Positions 13,864 to 21,166 of a stretch of DNA of 57,196 nucleotides are shown piece after piece. Position 1 is the stretch's first letter. Every line of letters begins with the position of its first letter. Source of the DNA: an uncultured Ruminiclostridium sp. (GTDB lineage Bacteria > Bacillota > Clostridia > Oscillospirales > Ruminococcaceae); assembly GCA_947627695.1 (NCBI GenBank), contig CANQXF010000016.1, forward strand, positions 1-57,196. Reading direction: 5' to 3'. The position numbers were made by a program, and so were the translations under genes. Under the pieces are notes generated by a model. The model was not told the DNA's origin. It did not search any database and was given only the letters and a program-made list of their open reading frames with translations.

Positions 13864-14341
13864 TTCCGGGGCTTTCATGCCTACCAGAGCGCACGACACA
13901 GACGCAGGGTTAGACCTCTACGCCATGAATGACGGTATCGTTCCTGCCGGCGGGTCTTGTGTTTTTGATACAGGCGTACACGTGGAATTGCCGCGGTTCG
14001 ATTATGCACATATGGAGTGGGTTAATAGCCCTTTGTTGGGCGAAAACATAGCAAGACATGAGCCGAAAGAAACCAGTATTCATACTGCTGGCTTTCTCAA
14101 ATCCAAGTCTGGGCTGATGTGTAACCATGACATTACAAGTGACGGTTTAATAGATTTTCCGTATAGAGGTAGTATTCATGTCAAACTGTTTAATCATGGC
14201 ACAGAGGATTATGAAGTAAAGCGTGGAGACAAGATAAGCCAGTTAGTCATAGTACCGATATTGATGCCAACCTTAGAATTGGTCGATGAGCTTTCAGAAA
14301 CGGATCGCGGCACTAATGGCTTTGGCAGCACAGGGAGGTAA
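13847..14341 (+). CDS. dut: dUTP diphosphatase
   Basis: A 164-aa trimeric-type dUTPase that hydrolyses dUTP to dUMP and limits uracil in phage DNA. Visible motifs are 1 (DAGLDLYA), 2 (KSGLM), 3 (GLIDFPYRGSIHVKLFN), 4 (GDKISQLVI) and the C-terminal lid motif 5 (RGTNGFGSTG). AAAGGAG precedes ATG 13847. Confidence 0.93.
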   Translation: MKITLDSGAFMPTRAHDTDAGLDLYAMNDGIVPAGGSCVFDTGVHVELPRFDYAHMEWVNSPLLGENIARHEPKETSIHTAGFLKSKSGLMCNHDITSDGLIDFPYRGSIHVKLFNHGTEDYEVKRGDKISQLVIVPILMPTLELVDELSETDRGTNGFGSTGR

Positions 14342-14343
14342 GC

Positions 14344-14682
14344 ATGGAGATATTTTGTAAAATCGGGGATATAATCGGGTACATATCGGAACCGCATGAG
14401 CATGAATACAAATTACATGAGTCAAAAGTAAATCGAGTTGCAGTATGTAAAGACGGTGTACATGTCTATGCAAAGGGGTTTAGACCACTTGATGATGATG
14501 ACATACGCATTAACACCAATTTTATGTCTGAGCCGGAAATGATTTTGACGCGAGAGCCATTTCTTATGGACGAAAAACTTAGGAACAAGGCAGAGCGGTG
14601 GTGCAAAATGGCAAACGAACACCCCAGAGATGTCAAAAGATACTCGTTTTTCGGGCCAGAGGAAACGGAATGTGACGATTAG
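14344..14682 (+). CDS. Conserved phage protein of unknown function
   Basis: A 112-aa protein (KIGDIIGYISEPHEHEYKLHESKVNRVAVCKDGVHVYAKGFRPLD). The core, with the YAKGFRPLD and ILTREPFLM patterns, recurs in Bacillota phage early regions. It starts two bases after dut. No catalytic motif is seen. Confidence 0.7.
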   Translation: MEIFCKIGDIIGYISEPHEHEYKLHESKVNRVAVCKDGVHVYAKGFRPLDDDDIRINTNFMSEPEMILTREPFLMDEKLRNKAERWCKMANEHPRDVKRYSFFGPEETECDD

Positions 14683-14697
14683 GAGATAGGGCAAACA

Positions 14698-15276
14698 ATG
14701 ACGGACAAAGAGATTATACAACTGCTACAAAGGATAAATGTTATCTACGGTAAAAAGCAGGACGTTCAATCTTTGTCTGTACAAGCCGGAGAATGGGCGA
14801 GGATAGTAGGCAAGTGCGAAGCCGAACTCTTGAACTTGGCCTTAGATGAATACGCCAAGACGGAGAAGTTCGCACCAAGACCGCCGCAGCTCATGGAGAT
14901 TTATCAAGAGCTAAAGAAAGACCAGCAGATTGCATATGATGAGTCAGATTTATGTTTTCTCTGCGGTACATTAAACGGCGGTCATGTATTGGTAGAAGCT
15001 GAACCGGGAGAGGATTTTGGCGGGTACAGAGAGTTGGGCATACGCTGTCCTTGTACGCGCCCAGGAATGATAGACATACTCAAGAAGGGTTTGGCGGTCA
15101 CGATGACCGTTGGCCATAAGGGCAAGTATCTTGGCGATGTAACGATAAGGCTGGACAAAGAAACGAACAGGCTCTACGGACGAGCCATAAAGGGTTTTGT
15201 AAACCCGCGAAAAGCGGTTAGCCAAAAGAGATCAGAACAGCCGAAAGGCTTTGATGATTTAGATTTACCATTTTGA
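14698..15276 (+). CDS. Helicase-loader-like (G39P-type) protein with SSB-like tip
   Basis: A 192-aa protein. Residues 1-78 resemble the phage SPP1 G39P loader/inhibitor of the G40P helicase (EIIQLLQRINVIYGKK...APRPPQLMEIYQELKKD). The central part carries CxxC (CFLCG) and CPC motifs that may bind zinc. It ends FDDLDLPF, much like the DDLPF tip of the SSB encoded 1.6 kb upstream. It probably links helicase loading to SSB-bound DNA; the tip function is inferred. Confidence 0.7.
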   Translation: MTDKEIIQLLQRINVIYGKKQDVQSLSVQAGEWARIVGKCEAELLNLALDEYAKTEKFAPRPPQLMEIYQELKKDQQIAYDESDLCFLCGTLNGGHVLVEAEPGEDFGGYRELGIRCPCTRPGMIDILKKGLAVTMTVGHKGKYLGDVTIRLDKETNRLYGRAIKGFVNPRKAVSQKRSEQPKGFDDLDLPF

Positions 15277-15290
15277 AAGGGGAAAGAACA

Positions 15291-15491
15291 ATGGTTAAGA
15301 CTTTACAAGATGTGCGTAGTTACTTGAAAACAAGGGAAAAGGAACTTAGGGAAGATTTTGGCAATGTTATCGAGGAAAAGGGCATTGCCAGCGTAGAAGC
15401 TATTGCCGCAAAAGAGGCTTGGCAGGTCATGTATAATGCTGCCTATCAGCTGGAAAGCGACAGAATTAAACAGTTAGAGGGGCGGTGCTAA
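15291..15491 (+). CDS. Small conserved protein (module copy 1)
   Basis: A 66-aa helical protein (KTLQDVRSYLKTREKELREDFGNVIEEKGI...VEAIAAKEAWQVMYNAA). ATG 15291 follows AAAGGGGAAAG. The gene at 16444 is a close paralogue, and each copy is followed by an HTH-like gene, so a two-gene unit has been duplicated. Function unknown. Confidence 0.72.
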   Translation: MVKTLQDVRSYLKTREKELREDFGNVIEEKGIASVEAIAAKEAWQVMYNAAYQLESDRIKQLEGRC

Positions 15492-15492
15492 A

Positions 15493-15786
15493 ATGAGGCA
15501 TAGACAAAAGGTTACGTTCAACAGGTACGAGTTTGTGAAGCGGATAAATATATATACTCGCGAGCATGATCTGAGCGATGCGGATATTGCCGGTATGATA
15601 GGTTACAGTCATGCGTATATTTCAAAACTTAAGGCGGGAAGTCTTGAGCCTACTTTAACATTTTTCGCGGCGCTTGCCGGAGTTACCGGCAAAAGTGTTG
15701 CTTATTGGCGCGGCATGGAAGATGAAGCAAGAAATACAAAAGAACCTGCGGGAAAAAGAATCGGAAAGAGGGCCATAAAAGCATGA
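15493..15786 (+). CDS. XRE-like HTH protein (module copy 1)
   Basis: A 97-aa protein with a helix-turn-helix (LSDADIAGMIGYSHAYISKLKAGSLEPTL, about 27-55) and the phrase TGKSVAYWRG, which is also in the paralogue at 16626 as TGKSINYWRG. It is followed by a basic tail. The stop overlaps the methyltransferase start by four bases. Confidence 0.72.
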   Translation: MRHRQKVTFNRYEFVKRINIYTREHDLSDADIAGMIGYSHAYISKLKAGSLEPTLTFFAALAGVTGKSVAYWRGMEDEARNTKEPAGKRIGKRAIKA

Positions 15787-16230
15787 ATGATAAAACCATA
15801 AAGGCCATGACTTCCACCGGGAAGGACGATTGGGAAACGCCGTCGTGGTTGTTTGAACAACTGGACAGGGAATTTCATTTTACGCTCGACCCGTGCAGCA
15901 CGCATGAAAATGCAAAGTGCGAAAAGCACTATACAACTGCGGAAAACGGGCTTTTGCAGGACTGGGGGGGGGCAAACGGTGTTCTGCAATCCGCCGTACT
16001 CACGCGGAAATCAAGACGCATGGGTGGAGAAATGCGCACACGAGGGCAAAAAGCCGGGAACAATCGTTGTGGCGTTGTTGCCAGCGCGAACGGATACTGA
16101 ACGCTTTCACCGCTATATTTACGGCAATGCGGAGATCAGATTTTTACAAGGCCGTGTATCGTTTTTAGATCACGGGAAAGAGGCTGGAAAACCTCTTTTC
16201 GGATCAATGATATGTATTTGGAAAGGGTGA
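15783..16230 (+). pseudogene. DNA N6-adenine methyltransferase split by a G9 tract
   Basis: The first frame (15783-16100) begins like phage Dam-type enzymes (DWETPSWLFEQLDREFHFTLDPC...ENGLLQDWGG). It then runs into nine G (15964-15972) and leaves frame before the catalytic motif. The +1-shifted frame continues correctly with CNPPYSRGNQDAWVEKC (catalytic NPPY) and ALLPARTDTERFH...EIRFLQGRVSF to 16230. With eight G the enzyme would be whole, about 149 aa. Either the tract is a phase-variable switch currently OFF, the gene is newly broken, or one G is a sequencing error. Confidence 0.82.
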
Positions 16231-16285
16231 AAAAACATGATAAGCGATAAAGAAAAAGAAAACCGGGAAAATCTTTTCAGGCTCA

Positions 16286-16402
16286 ATGGTAACAGAGTAT
16301 TACATTGAAGAGAACCGTTATACCCCGGACGACGGCGAATTTTATGACGGAGGCACCATCTGGGAATTTGCAAAGCAAAAGCCGCTGTTTGCGAGAGCTT
16401 AA
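16286..16402 (+). CDS. Tiny hypothetical frame, doubtful
   Basis: A 38-aa frame (MVTEYYIEENRYTPDDGEFYDGGTIWEFAKQK) that looks protein-like but has no ribosome-binding site. A shorter frame with a good site (ATG 16237) runs into it out of phase and stops at 16308. It may be the tail of a decayed gene. Confidence 0.35.
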   Translation: MVTEYYIEENRYTPDDGEFYDGGTIWEFAKQKPLFARA

Positions 16403-16443
16403 AAGCAAAATTTGCTTAAAATAAAAAATTGGAGGAATGAACG

Positions 16444-16638
16444 ATGAAAACATTGCAAGACGTAAGACTGTACTTGAACGGCGAGGAAAAGAGGCTGCGT
16501 GAGGAATTGGGGCAGGTTATCGAAAAATGCGGCATTTGCAGCGTAGAAGCTATTGCCGCCAAGGAGGCTTGGCAGGTGATGTATACTGCGGCCTTTGAGT
16601 TTGAGAACGAGAGGGGGCTTAATAAATGCGCGAATTAA
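16444..16638 (+). CDS. Small conserved protein (module copy 2)
   Basis: A 64-aa paralogue of the protein at 15291 (KTLQDVRLYLNGEEKRLREELGQVIEKCGI...AWQVMYTAA). GGAGG precedes ATG 16444. It overlaps the following HTH gene by 13 bases. Confidence 0.7.
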   Translation: MKTLQDVRLYLNGEEKRLREELGQVIEKCGICSVEAIAAKEAWQVMYTAAFEFENERGLNKCAN

Positions 16639-17261
16639 ACCAGGCTAAATTCATCGAACGCCTTAATCAGTATTTGAACGACAACAACAAAAAGTGTTCG
16701 GACTTTTCTGTTGAGTGTGGCTACGATAGAAGCTATTTACCGAAAATCATGAATAATACTGCGTGGCTGACAGACGGTGTGTGCAATACTCTCGCAGAAA
16801 AGACAGGCAAGAGCATCAACTACTGGCGCGGTCTTGGCGAGGACAAGCCCTTTATAGCACAGCGTTTGGGTGTAGAGGTTGACGAACAGTTCCAGATCGA
16901 GGGGCTGCCCGATGTGACTTTCGTAATACTTCCTGGCGGGCGTTATGAAACTGTACCGGTTTTAGCCGGAGGTTCGGCGGTGGCAATTGTGGACGCAATA
17001 AACAACCCCTCGCTTGTTAGCAAACTTCCTATACGCGAGTTCACGGAGGCCGACAAAGAGCTTGCGCGTAAATTTGGGGCAAAGTATGTTTGTCGTGATC
17101 AGAATAGCACTTCTTTTATCAATCTCTACAAAAACAAACCGAGAGATATTAGTTGGTGTGGTGTTTTTCTTGGAAATTGCGCTTGTTGTATCAATATAGA
17201 TACCGGGTATTTTCAGGGCGTACAGCCGGGCGATTGTATAAAGATATTTGAGGACGCTTAA
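16626..17261 (+). CDS. HTH protein fused to a repeated early-region domain
   Basis: A 211-aa protein. The N-terminal 70 residues are HTH-like (FSVECGYDRSYLPKIMNNTAWLT) and related to the protein at 15493. From about residue 75 it has the domain RLGVEVDEQFQIEG...AIVDAINNPSLV...ARKFGAKYVCRDQ...FQGVQPGDCIKIFE. The same domain forms the proteins at 17364, 17815 (partial) and 18383. A regulator linked to this domain is plausible; the domain's function is unknown. Confidence 0.7.
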   Translation: MRELNQAKFIERLNQYLNDNNKKCSDFSVECGYDRSYLPKIMNNTAWLTDGVCNTLAEKTGKSINYWRGLGEDKPFIAQRLGVEVDEQFQIEGLPDVTFVILPGGRYETVPVLAGGSAVAIVDAINNPSLVSKLPIREFTEADKELARKFGAKYVCRDQNSTSFINLYKNKPRDISWCGVFLGNCACCINIDTGYFQGVQPGDCIKIFEDA

Positions 17262-17363
17262 TAGGCTTTTTGGTCGTGGTATGAATAACTTAAGGATAAC
17301 GCGGAAAAACCGCTTAAAACGGCTAAAATCGTGCTTAAAATTGATAATACGGGGCAAAAGAGT

Positions 17364-17834
17364 ATGGAAAACAAAACTGAAAGACCGTTTATCGCAGAAC
17401 GGCTTGGGGTAAATGTTAATGAACGGTTTTGCATAAAGGGTATGCCGAATGATGTTGAGTTTAGCATACTTTGGGACGGAACATTTGTAACTTGGAACGG
17501 CAATAACGTAGCAGGTTCTAGCGTTGCGTTTATCAATGCAATAAACAATCCAGAACTTGTTATCAGAAAAAAACTAACCGATAAAGACCTGGAATTTTGC
17601 AAGCAGGTAGGTGCAGAGTACGTAACGGCAGAATCGGCTGTTAACAGACTGTATTTGTCATTTTGGGACGGTGTAAAACCTGTACTAAAGGCTGGTAGCT
17701 GGGACTTTGGGCACAAGGGCAGTGAACATAGTAAGCTTATTGGTAGCTTATACCTGCCCTGTTGCGGACTGTTTGAGAGACTTGCAGACGGTGATTTGAT
17801 AGAGGTGAAAGACTATGGGAAAGTTGACAGATAA
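17364..17834 (+). CDS. Early-region repeated-domain protein
   Basis: A 156-aa stand-alone copy of the domain (RPFIAERLGVNVNERFCIKG...AFINAINNPELVIRKKLTDKDLEFCKQVGAEYVTA...LADGDLIEVKDY). The leader 17310-17350 carries an ACGGCTAAAATC...CTTAAAATTGAT element also found before genes 21741 and 32133. Family members are common in Bacillota phages, function unknown. Confidence 0.68.
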   Translation: MENKTERPFIAERLGVNVNERFCIKGMPNDVEFSILWDGTFVTWNGNNVAGSSVAFINAINNPELVIRKKLTDKDLEFCKQVGAEYVTAESAVNRLYLSFWDGVKPVLKAGSWDFGHKGSEHSKLIGSLYLPCCGLFERLADGDLIEVKDYGKVDR

Positions 17835-18006
17835 AGAAATACGTGCTTGTCAAGCATTAGGCGTTAAGTATGTTAGCAGAGATAAAACTAGACCACGTGC
17901 ATATAGGGTCGAGCTGTGGGAGCAACTAAACGGTAAAGGTAGTTGTTTGTGGGGTAGCGAGATAGACGAGTTTTGTTTGGCGGTAAGCCGGATCAGAATG
18001 GGGTAG
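17815..18006 (+). CDS. Truncated copy of the repeated early domain
   Basis: A 63-aa protein (KLTDKEIRACQALGVKYVSRDKTRPRAYRVELWE...) that matches only the second half of the domain seen in its neighbours. It overlaps the previous gene by 20 bases. It is probably a degenerate duplicate, though the frame is intact. Confidence 0.6.
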   Translation: MGKLTDKEIRACQALGVKYVSRDKTRPRAYRVELWEQLNGKGSCLWGSEIDEFCLAVSRIRMG

Positions 18007-18009
18007 CCG

Positions 18010-18393
18010 ATGAAATACACGATTTTATTAACACCCATAACTAAAAAGAACAGTCCACAGATACTTGTAAACAAGGCGACTGGTAGACCCTTTGTAGCAC
18101 CCAGTAAACAGTATAAAGAGTATGAAACCAATGCTATGTGGTTTCTAAGACCCAGACCTGATAGACCTATTGATTATCCTGTTAATCTCAAGTGCCTGTT
18201 TTATATGCCAACACACCGCAGAAGCGATTTAACAAACCACCTTTCTTGCATCTGTGATGTGTTGGTAAAAGCAGGGATATTAGCAGATGATAACTCAAAC
18301 ATAGTGGTATCTATGGACGGCAGCAGAGTGTTATATGACAAAGATACACCGAGAACAGAGATAGAAATTACGGAGGTAGACGATGAACGATAA
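18010..18393 (+). CDS. RusA-type Holliday-junction resolvase
   Basis: A 127-aa endonuclease of the RusA family, which resolves branched DNA before packaging. The typical pattern is visible: TPITKKNSPQI near the start and RSDLTNHLSCICDVLVKAGILADDN with conserved Asp residues. It overlaps the next gene by 11 bases. Confidence 0.9.
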   Translation: MKYTILLTPITKKNSPQILVNKATGRPFVAPSKQYKEYETNAMWFLRPRPDRPIDYPVNLKCLFYMPTHRRSDLTNHLSCICDVLVKAGILADDNSNIVVSMDGSRVLYDKDTPRTEIEITEVDDER

Positions 18394-18802
18394 ACCGAGG
18401 CTGGCAGAAATTTTAGGCGTGGAGGTCGAGCAGAGATTTCATATTAAGGGCGAGACCGGCTATTTCACTATTGACGATGACGGTGTTATGTGGAGTAGTT
18501 ATACAAATCTTCCCAGTACAAGCGGTATATATGTAGCCATAAGAGACCCCGCCAGTATTTTAAGAGGCTTAACGGAAAAAGAAGTCGAAATATGCGAGGC
18601 TCTTGATGCTAGGTGGGCCACCAAAAAAACTGATGCGTTATATGTTGAGTTGTGGAGAAAAAAGCCGATTGAACGCTTCGATGAAAGCGGCAATGTTGAT
18701 TTTGTGACTAAAAGCGGCAACTATCCTGTTGCTGGAGTAAGAGCTGATTTGTTCCCCAGCGTTGGTGAGGGAGAATGTATAGAGGTGGCGGGTGATAACT
18801 AA
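18383..18802 (+). CDS. Early-region repeated-domain protein
   Basis: A 139-aa third full copy of the domain (PRLAEILGVEVEQRFHIKG...VAIRDPASILRGLTEKEVEICEALDARWATK...PSVGEGECIEVAGD). Together with 16626, 17364 and 17815 it forms a local family separated by RusA. Function unknown. Confidence 0.68.
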   Translation: MNDKPRLAEILGVEVEQRFHIKGETGYFTIDDDGVMWSSYTNLPSTSGIYVAIRDPASILRGLTEKEVEICEALDARWATKKTDALYVELWRKKPIERFDESGNVDFVTKSGNYPVAGVRADLFPSVGEGECIEVAGDN

Positions 18803-18805
18803 GAA

Positions 18806-18961
18806 ATGAAACTTCGTGCTGCGATCAATATAATCAATGGCAACGCGCTAATAAACGAACTTGCAGCAGAGCATTGGGGCGAGCCGGAAATGGACGATTT
18901 ACTAGACGCTCTGGACGCTGTGGTTAAGTACATATATGAGGTGGGCTATGAAAGTCTTTGA
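18806..18961 (+). CDS. Small hypothetical protein
   Basis: A 51-aa acidic frame (MKLRAAINIINGNALINELAAEHWGEPEMDDLLDALDAVV). It overlaps the next gene by 14 bases. Operon packing supports it; function unknown. Confidence 0.5.
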   Translation: MKLRAAINIINGNALINELAAEHWGEPEMDDLLDALDAVVKYIYEVGYESL

Positions 18962-19139
18962 CAACATACTGCAAGACAGCAGCTTGCCCTTAAAACCTTG
19001 CCCTTTCTGTGGGAGTGATAAGGTCTATTTTGTAGAGACCGGGCAGAAATATGGTGTCGTTTGCTTCGGCTGTATGGTGAGTACAGAGTCTAAGAACACC
19101 AAGGAAACGGCACAAAAACAATGGAACAGGAGAGCGTAA
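18948..19139 (+). CDS. Lar-like restriction-alleviation zinc-finger protein
   Basis: A 63-aa protein with LKPCPFCGSDKVYF and VVCFGCMV, the two CxxC knuckles of Lar-type proteins, and the usual ending TAQKQWNRRA. ATG 18948 is preferred over 18936 because GAGGTG lies just before it. Lar relieves type I restriction in Rac prophage; the role here is inferred from the family. Confidence 0.8.
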   Translation: MKVFDNILQDSSLPLKPCPFCGSDKVYFVETGQKYGVVCFGCMVSTESKNTKETAQKQWNRRA

Positions 19140-19892
19140 ATGGAGAACGGAGAAAAGCTACTGAAAGAATGGCAGGATAGGTTAGGCTTGCAAGACTGGC
19201 GCATTGTTCTCGAAGATGAACTAGAGCCGGGAGAAATGGGCGCAGATGGTTACGAGGGCTGGACGGAAAGGACGGGGAAGCCGAAAATAATACTCGACCT
19301 TTGCGGAGGCACGGGGAGTTGGAGCCGATACTACGCACTCGCCGGGTACGATGTTCGCAACATTACGCTCCCTGACTATGACGTTACGACATACGAGCCA
19401 CCAGAGAACGTCTACGGCATCCTCGCTGCCCCCCCCTGCACCGAGTTTTCCGTATTGAACTGCAAAGCGGAGGCCAGACAAAGGAAGCCGGAGGAGGGGC
19501 TGAAAGTCGTCATGGCCTGCCTGCGTATTATCAATCAGTGCAAGCCGAAATGGTGGGCACTTGAAAACCCGGTTGGATATATGCGGGACTATATGGGGAA
19601 ACCCGCCCTCACATTCCAGCCGTGGGAATACGGCGACCCGTGGACGAAGCGAACGGACATTTGGGGTGACTTCAAAACCCCGGTGAAGCGATACTCTCAA
19701 TGGGAGGACGTGCCGGACAAAATCCCCCTCTATACCAGACCGGGGAGAGGAAAGCCAAACTTCGCATACCTCCATAAATCCGCCCACGCGCTTATACCGC
19801 AACTGCAATTCGTAACCCCACAAACGGACGCGGAGTTCCGGGCCATCACCCCGCCAGCGTTTGCAAAGGCGTTTTTTGAGGCAAACAATTGA
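19140..19892 (+). CDS. C5-cytosine DNA methyltransferase with a foreign N-terminus
   Basis: A 250-aa enzyme. The SAM motif is DLCGGTGSWS (53-62), the catalytic Cys lies in APPCTEFS (C100), and ENP is at 142-144. It would protect phage DNA from restriction. Residues 1-45 (LLKEWQDRLGLQDWRIVLEDELEPGEM) do not belong to methyltransferases but resemble the start of a separate Bacillota-phage protein family. From about 19,250 on, the DNA is visibly richer in G+C than its surroundings. Both suggest recombination into an older gene. Confidence 0.85.
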   Translation: MENGEKLLKEWQDRLGLQDWRIVLEDELEPGEMGADGYEGWTERTGKPKIILDLCGGTGSWSRYYALAGYDVRNITLPDYDVTTYEPPENVYGILAAPPCTEFSVLNCKAEARQRKPEEGLKVVMACLRIINQCKPKWWALENPVGYMRDYMGKPALTFQPWEYGDPWTKRTDIWGDFKTPVKRYSQWEDVPDKIPLYTRPGRGKPNFAYLHKSAHALIPQLQFVTPQTDAEFRAITPPAFAKAFFEANN

Positions 19893-20170
19893 AGCTCAGA
19901 GTTATCCGGGACTTTCCGGCCCGAAAACCCACGAATACATACGGATTGAAACGGAATAAAAAATACACCCCCGGAAAAGGGGGCGCGAAAGTGGAAAATA
20001 AAATCGAAAAGCGGGATTTTCACATTCGATGTTTCGGTGGAGAAAATGACGGCCCGGCAGATGTTTCCGGGGAGAAAACGACCCGGAAACCCCGTTTCCG
20101 CCGGAGCTACCAGTGGAAAAGACGCGGCAGCGGGATTTACGGCATCGAAAAGCCGCAAAGTATAGTATAG
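19889..20170 (+). CDS. Doubtful basic protein frame
   Basis: A 93-aa Arg/Lys-rich frame from TTG 19889, overlapping the methyltransferase stop. GAGG lies seven bases upstream. No homologous pattern is recognised and the composition follows the G+C-rich DNA, so it may be non-coding. The stretch 20171-20240 is purine-rich with GTATAGTATAGTAAAG repeats and shows nothing else. Confidence 0.3.
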   Translation: MKLRVIRDFPARKPTNTYGLKRNKKYTPGKGGAKVENKIEKRDFHIRCFGGENDGPADVSGEKTTRKPRFRRSYQWKRRGSGIYGIEKPQSIV

Positions 20171-20247
20171 TAAAGAAAAGGATAGGAGAGTAGAGTAAAG
20201 GGAATAAAGAAAACCCAGAAAAGAAAACCCGACAGGAGGACACACAA

Positions 20248-20660
20248 ATGAGCAACTCGATTGGTTTGCCAGAACGCAGCCGAAACCCCTCACCCCGCAG
20301 CAGGCGTGGGAACGGGAAACCCGGCAGCTCCGCAACCTTGCTACCTCCCCGATGGCGGAGGAGCTGGTCGAACGCTTCGACGTGCCGGAGGTGGACGATC
20401 TTAGAGGCTATCTGGAAGATCAGCTTGAGAATGAGGAAAGCGTGGTTTGCCCTGAGACAGAATATTTTGCAGAGGAAAAACTTTGCCACCACGGCAGCCT
20501 GCTTAAAGAGGCTATGCGCGAGTTTTTCCAGACTTGCTACAATCCTCTTGACAAGGGTGCGGTTTGGTGCGATAACATCATTCGCTTGTATGTTCTGCCT
20601 GAGGCGATCGAGAAAGCTATACGGATTATAGCTCCTGAGTTTGACGCACAGAGGGGGTGA
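20248..20660 (+). pseudogene. Conserved phage protein with an out-of-frame start
   Basis: A perfect AGGAGG precedes ATG 20248, but that frame gives a Ser/Arg-rich product. The protein-like sequence is in the +2 frame from about 20250: EQLDWFARTQPKPLTPQQAWERETRQL, then MAEELVERFDVPEVDDL (ATG 20352) to 20660. No start codon opens that frame before 20352. A small indel just after the original ATG would explain it. Translation could still begin at ATG 20352 and give 102 aa. Function unknown. Confidence 0.6.
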
Positions 20661-20664
20661 AAGA

Positions 20665-20856
20665 ATGCTTATAGAACCTACTGAGGATTTTGTGCAGCGG
20701 ATTATCAAGTTTAGAGCAACTCACAAGTTAAGCATGGTGAGTTTTGCCAAGATGTGCGGGGTCAGTAAGTCTGCAATCTGGAACTTGGAAAACGGCAGGC
20801 GCAGAATTACGGAAACTACAAAAGCTCTTATTGAGAGTGCTATGGAGGATAAATGA
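20665..20856 (+). CDS. XRE-family HTH regulator
   Basis: A 63-aa protein made up almost wholly of an HTH_3 domain (FRATHKLSMVSFAKMCGVSKSAIWNLENGRRRITETT). ATG 20665 follows AGAGGGGGTG. A small transcriptional regulator within the early operon. Confidence 0.78.
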   Translation: MLIEPTEDFVQRIIKFRATHKLSMVSFAKMCGVSKSAIWNLENGRRRITETTKALIESAMEDK

Positions 20857-20857
20857 G

Positions 20858-20932
20858 ATGAGCGATTATGAGTTTACATTCAGTTTGGTATGTATCGTGG
20901 CTTGTCTTGCCGGGCTGTATTTTGGTCTGTAG
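20858..20932 (+). CDS. Tiny single-helix membrane protein
   Basis: A 24-aa frame (MSDYEFTFSLVCIVACLAGLY...) that is almost entirely one transmembrane helix. ATGGAGG lies 8 bases upstream. Tiny proteins of this type occur in phage early operons, but this one may be fortuitous. Confidence 0.45.
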   Translation: MSDYEFTFSLVCIVACLAGLYFGL

Positions 20933-20941
20933 GAGGTCAAT

Positions 20942-21166
20942 ATGGAGGCTATAGCAACAAAGATTACAGATAGCGGCATAAGCGTTGGCGCGTGGATTAT
21001 TGATGGCGAACCATTGCTTGGTATTAAATTTGAGGACAGCGGGTCAGTTAATGTGTTTGGAAGATTTACGAGTGAGGAAGCGGCCATAGCTTTTATGGAG
21101 GCATTGGCTATGTTTATGGATGCTGATATTGTGTTTGATGAACCGGGACAGGGGGCGTTACAATGA
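20942..21166 (+). CDS. Hypothetical protein
   Basis: A 74-aa acidic protein (ATKITDSGISVGAWIIDGEPLLGIKFEDSGSVNVFG...). GTAGGAGG precedes ATG 20942 and its end overlaps the Gp157 gene by four bases. No family recognised. Confidence 0.62.
   Translation: MEAIATKITDSGISVGAWIIDGEPLLGIKFEDSGSVNVFGRFTSEEAAIAFMEALAMFMDADIVFDEPGQGALQ

Noticed and set aside
15964-15972. Programmed ribosomal frameshift at the G9 tract
   Set aside because: The required shift is +1 (or -2) on a G homopolymer, and no stimulator or rare-codon arrangement is visible. Tract-length variation or error is more likely.
19902-20708. Long reverse-strand frame (268 codons)
   Set aside because: Phe/Ser/Arg-rich antisense of G+C-rich DNA and of a conserved forward protein. 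No ribosome-binding site.
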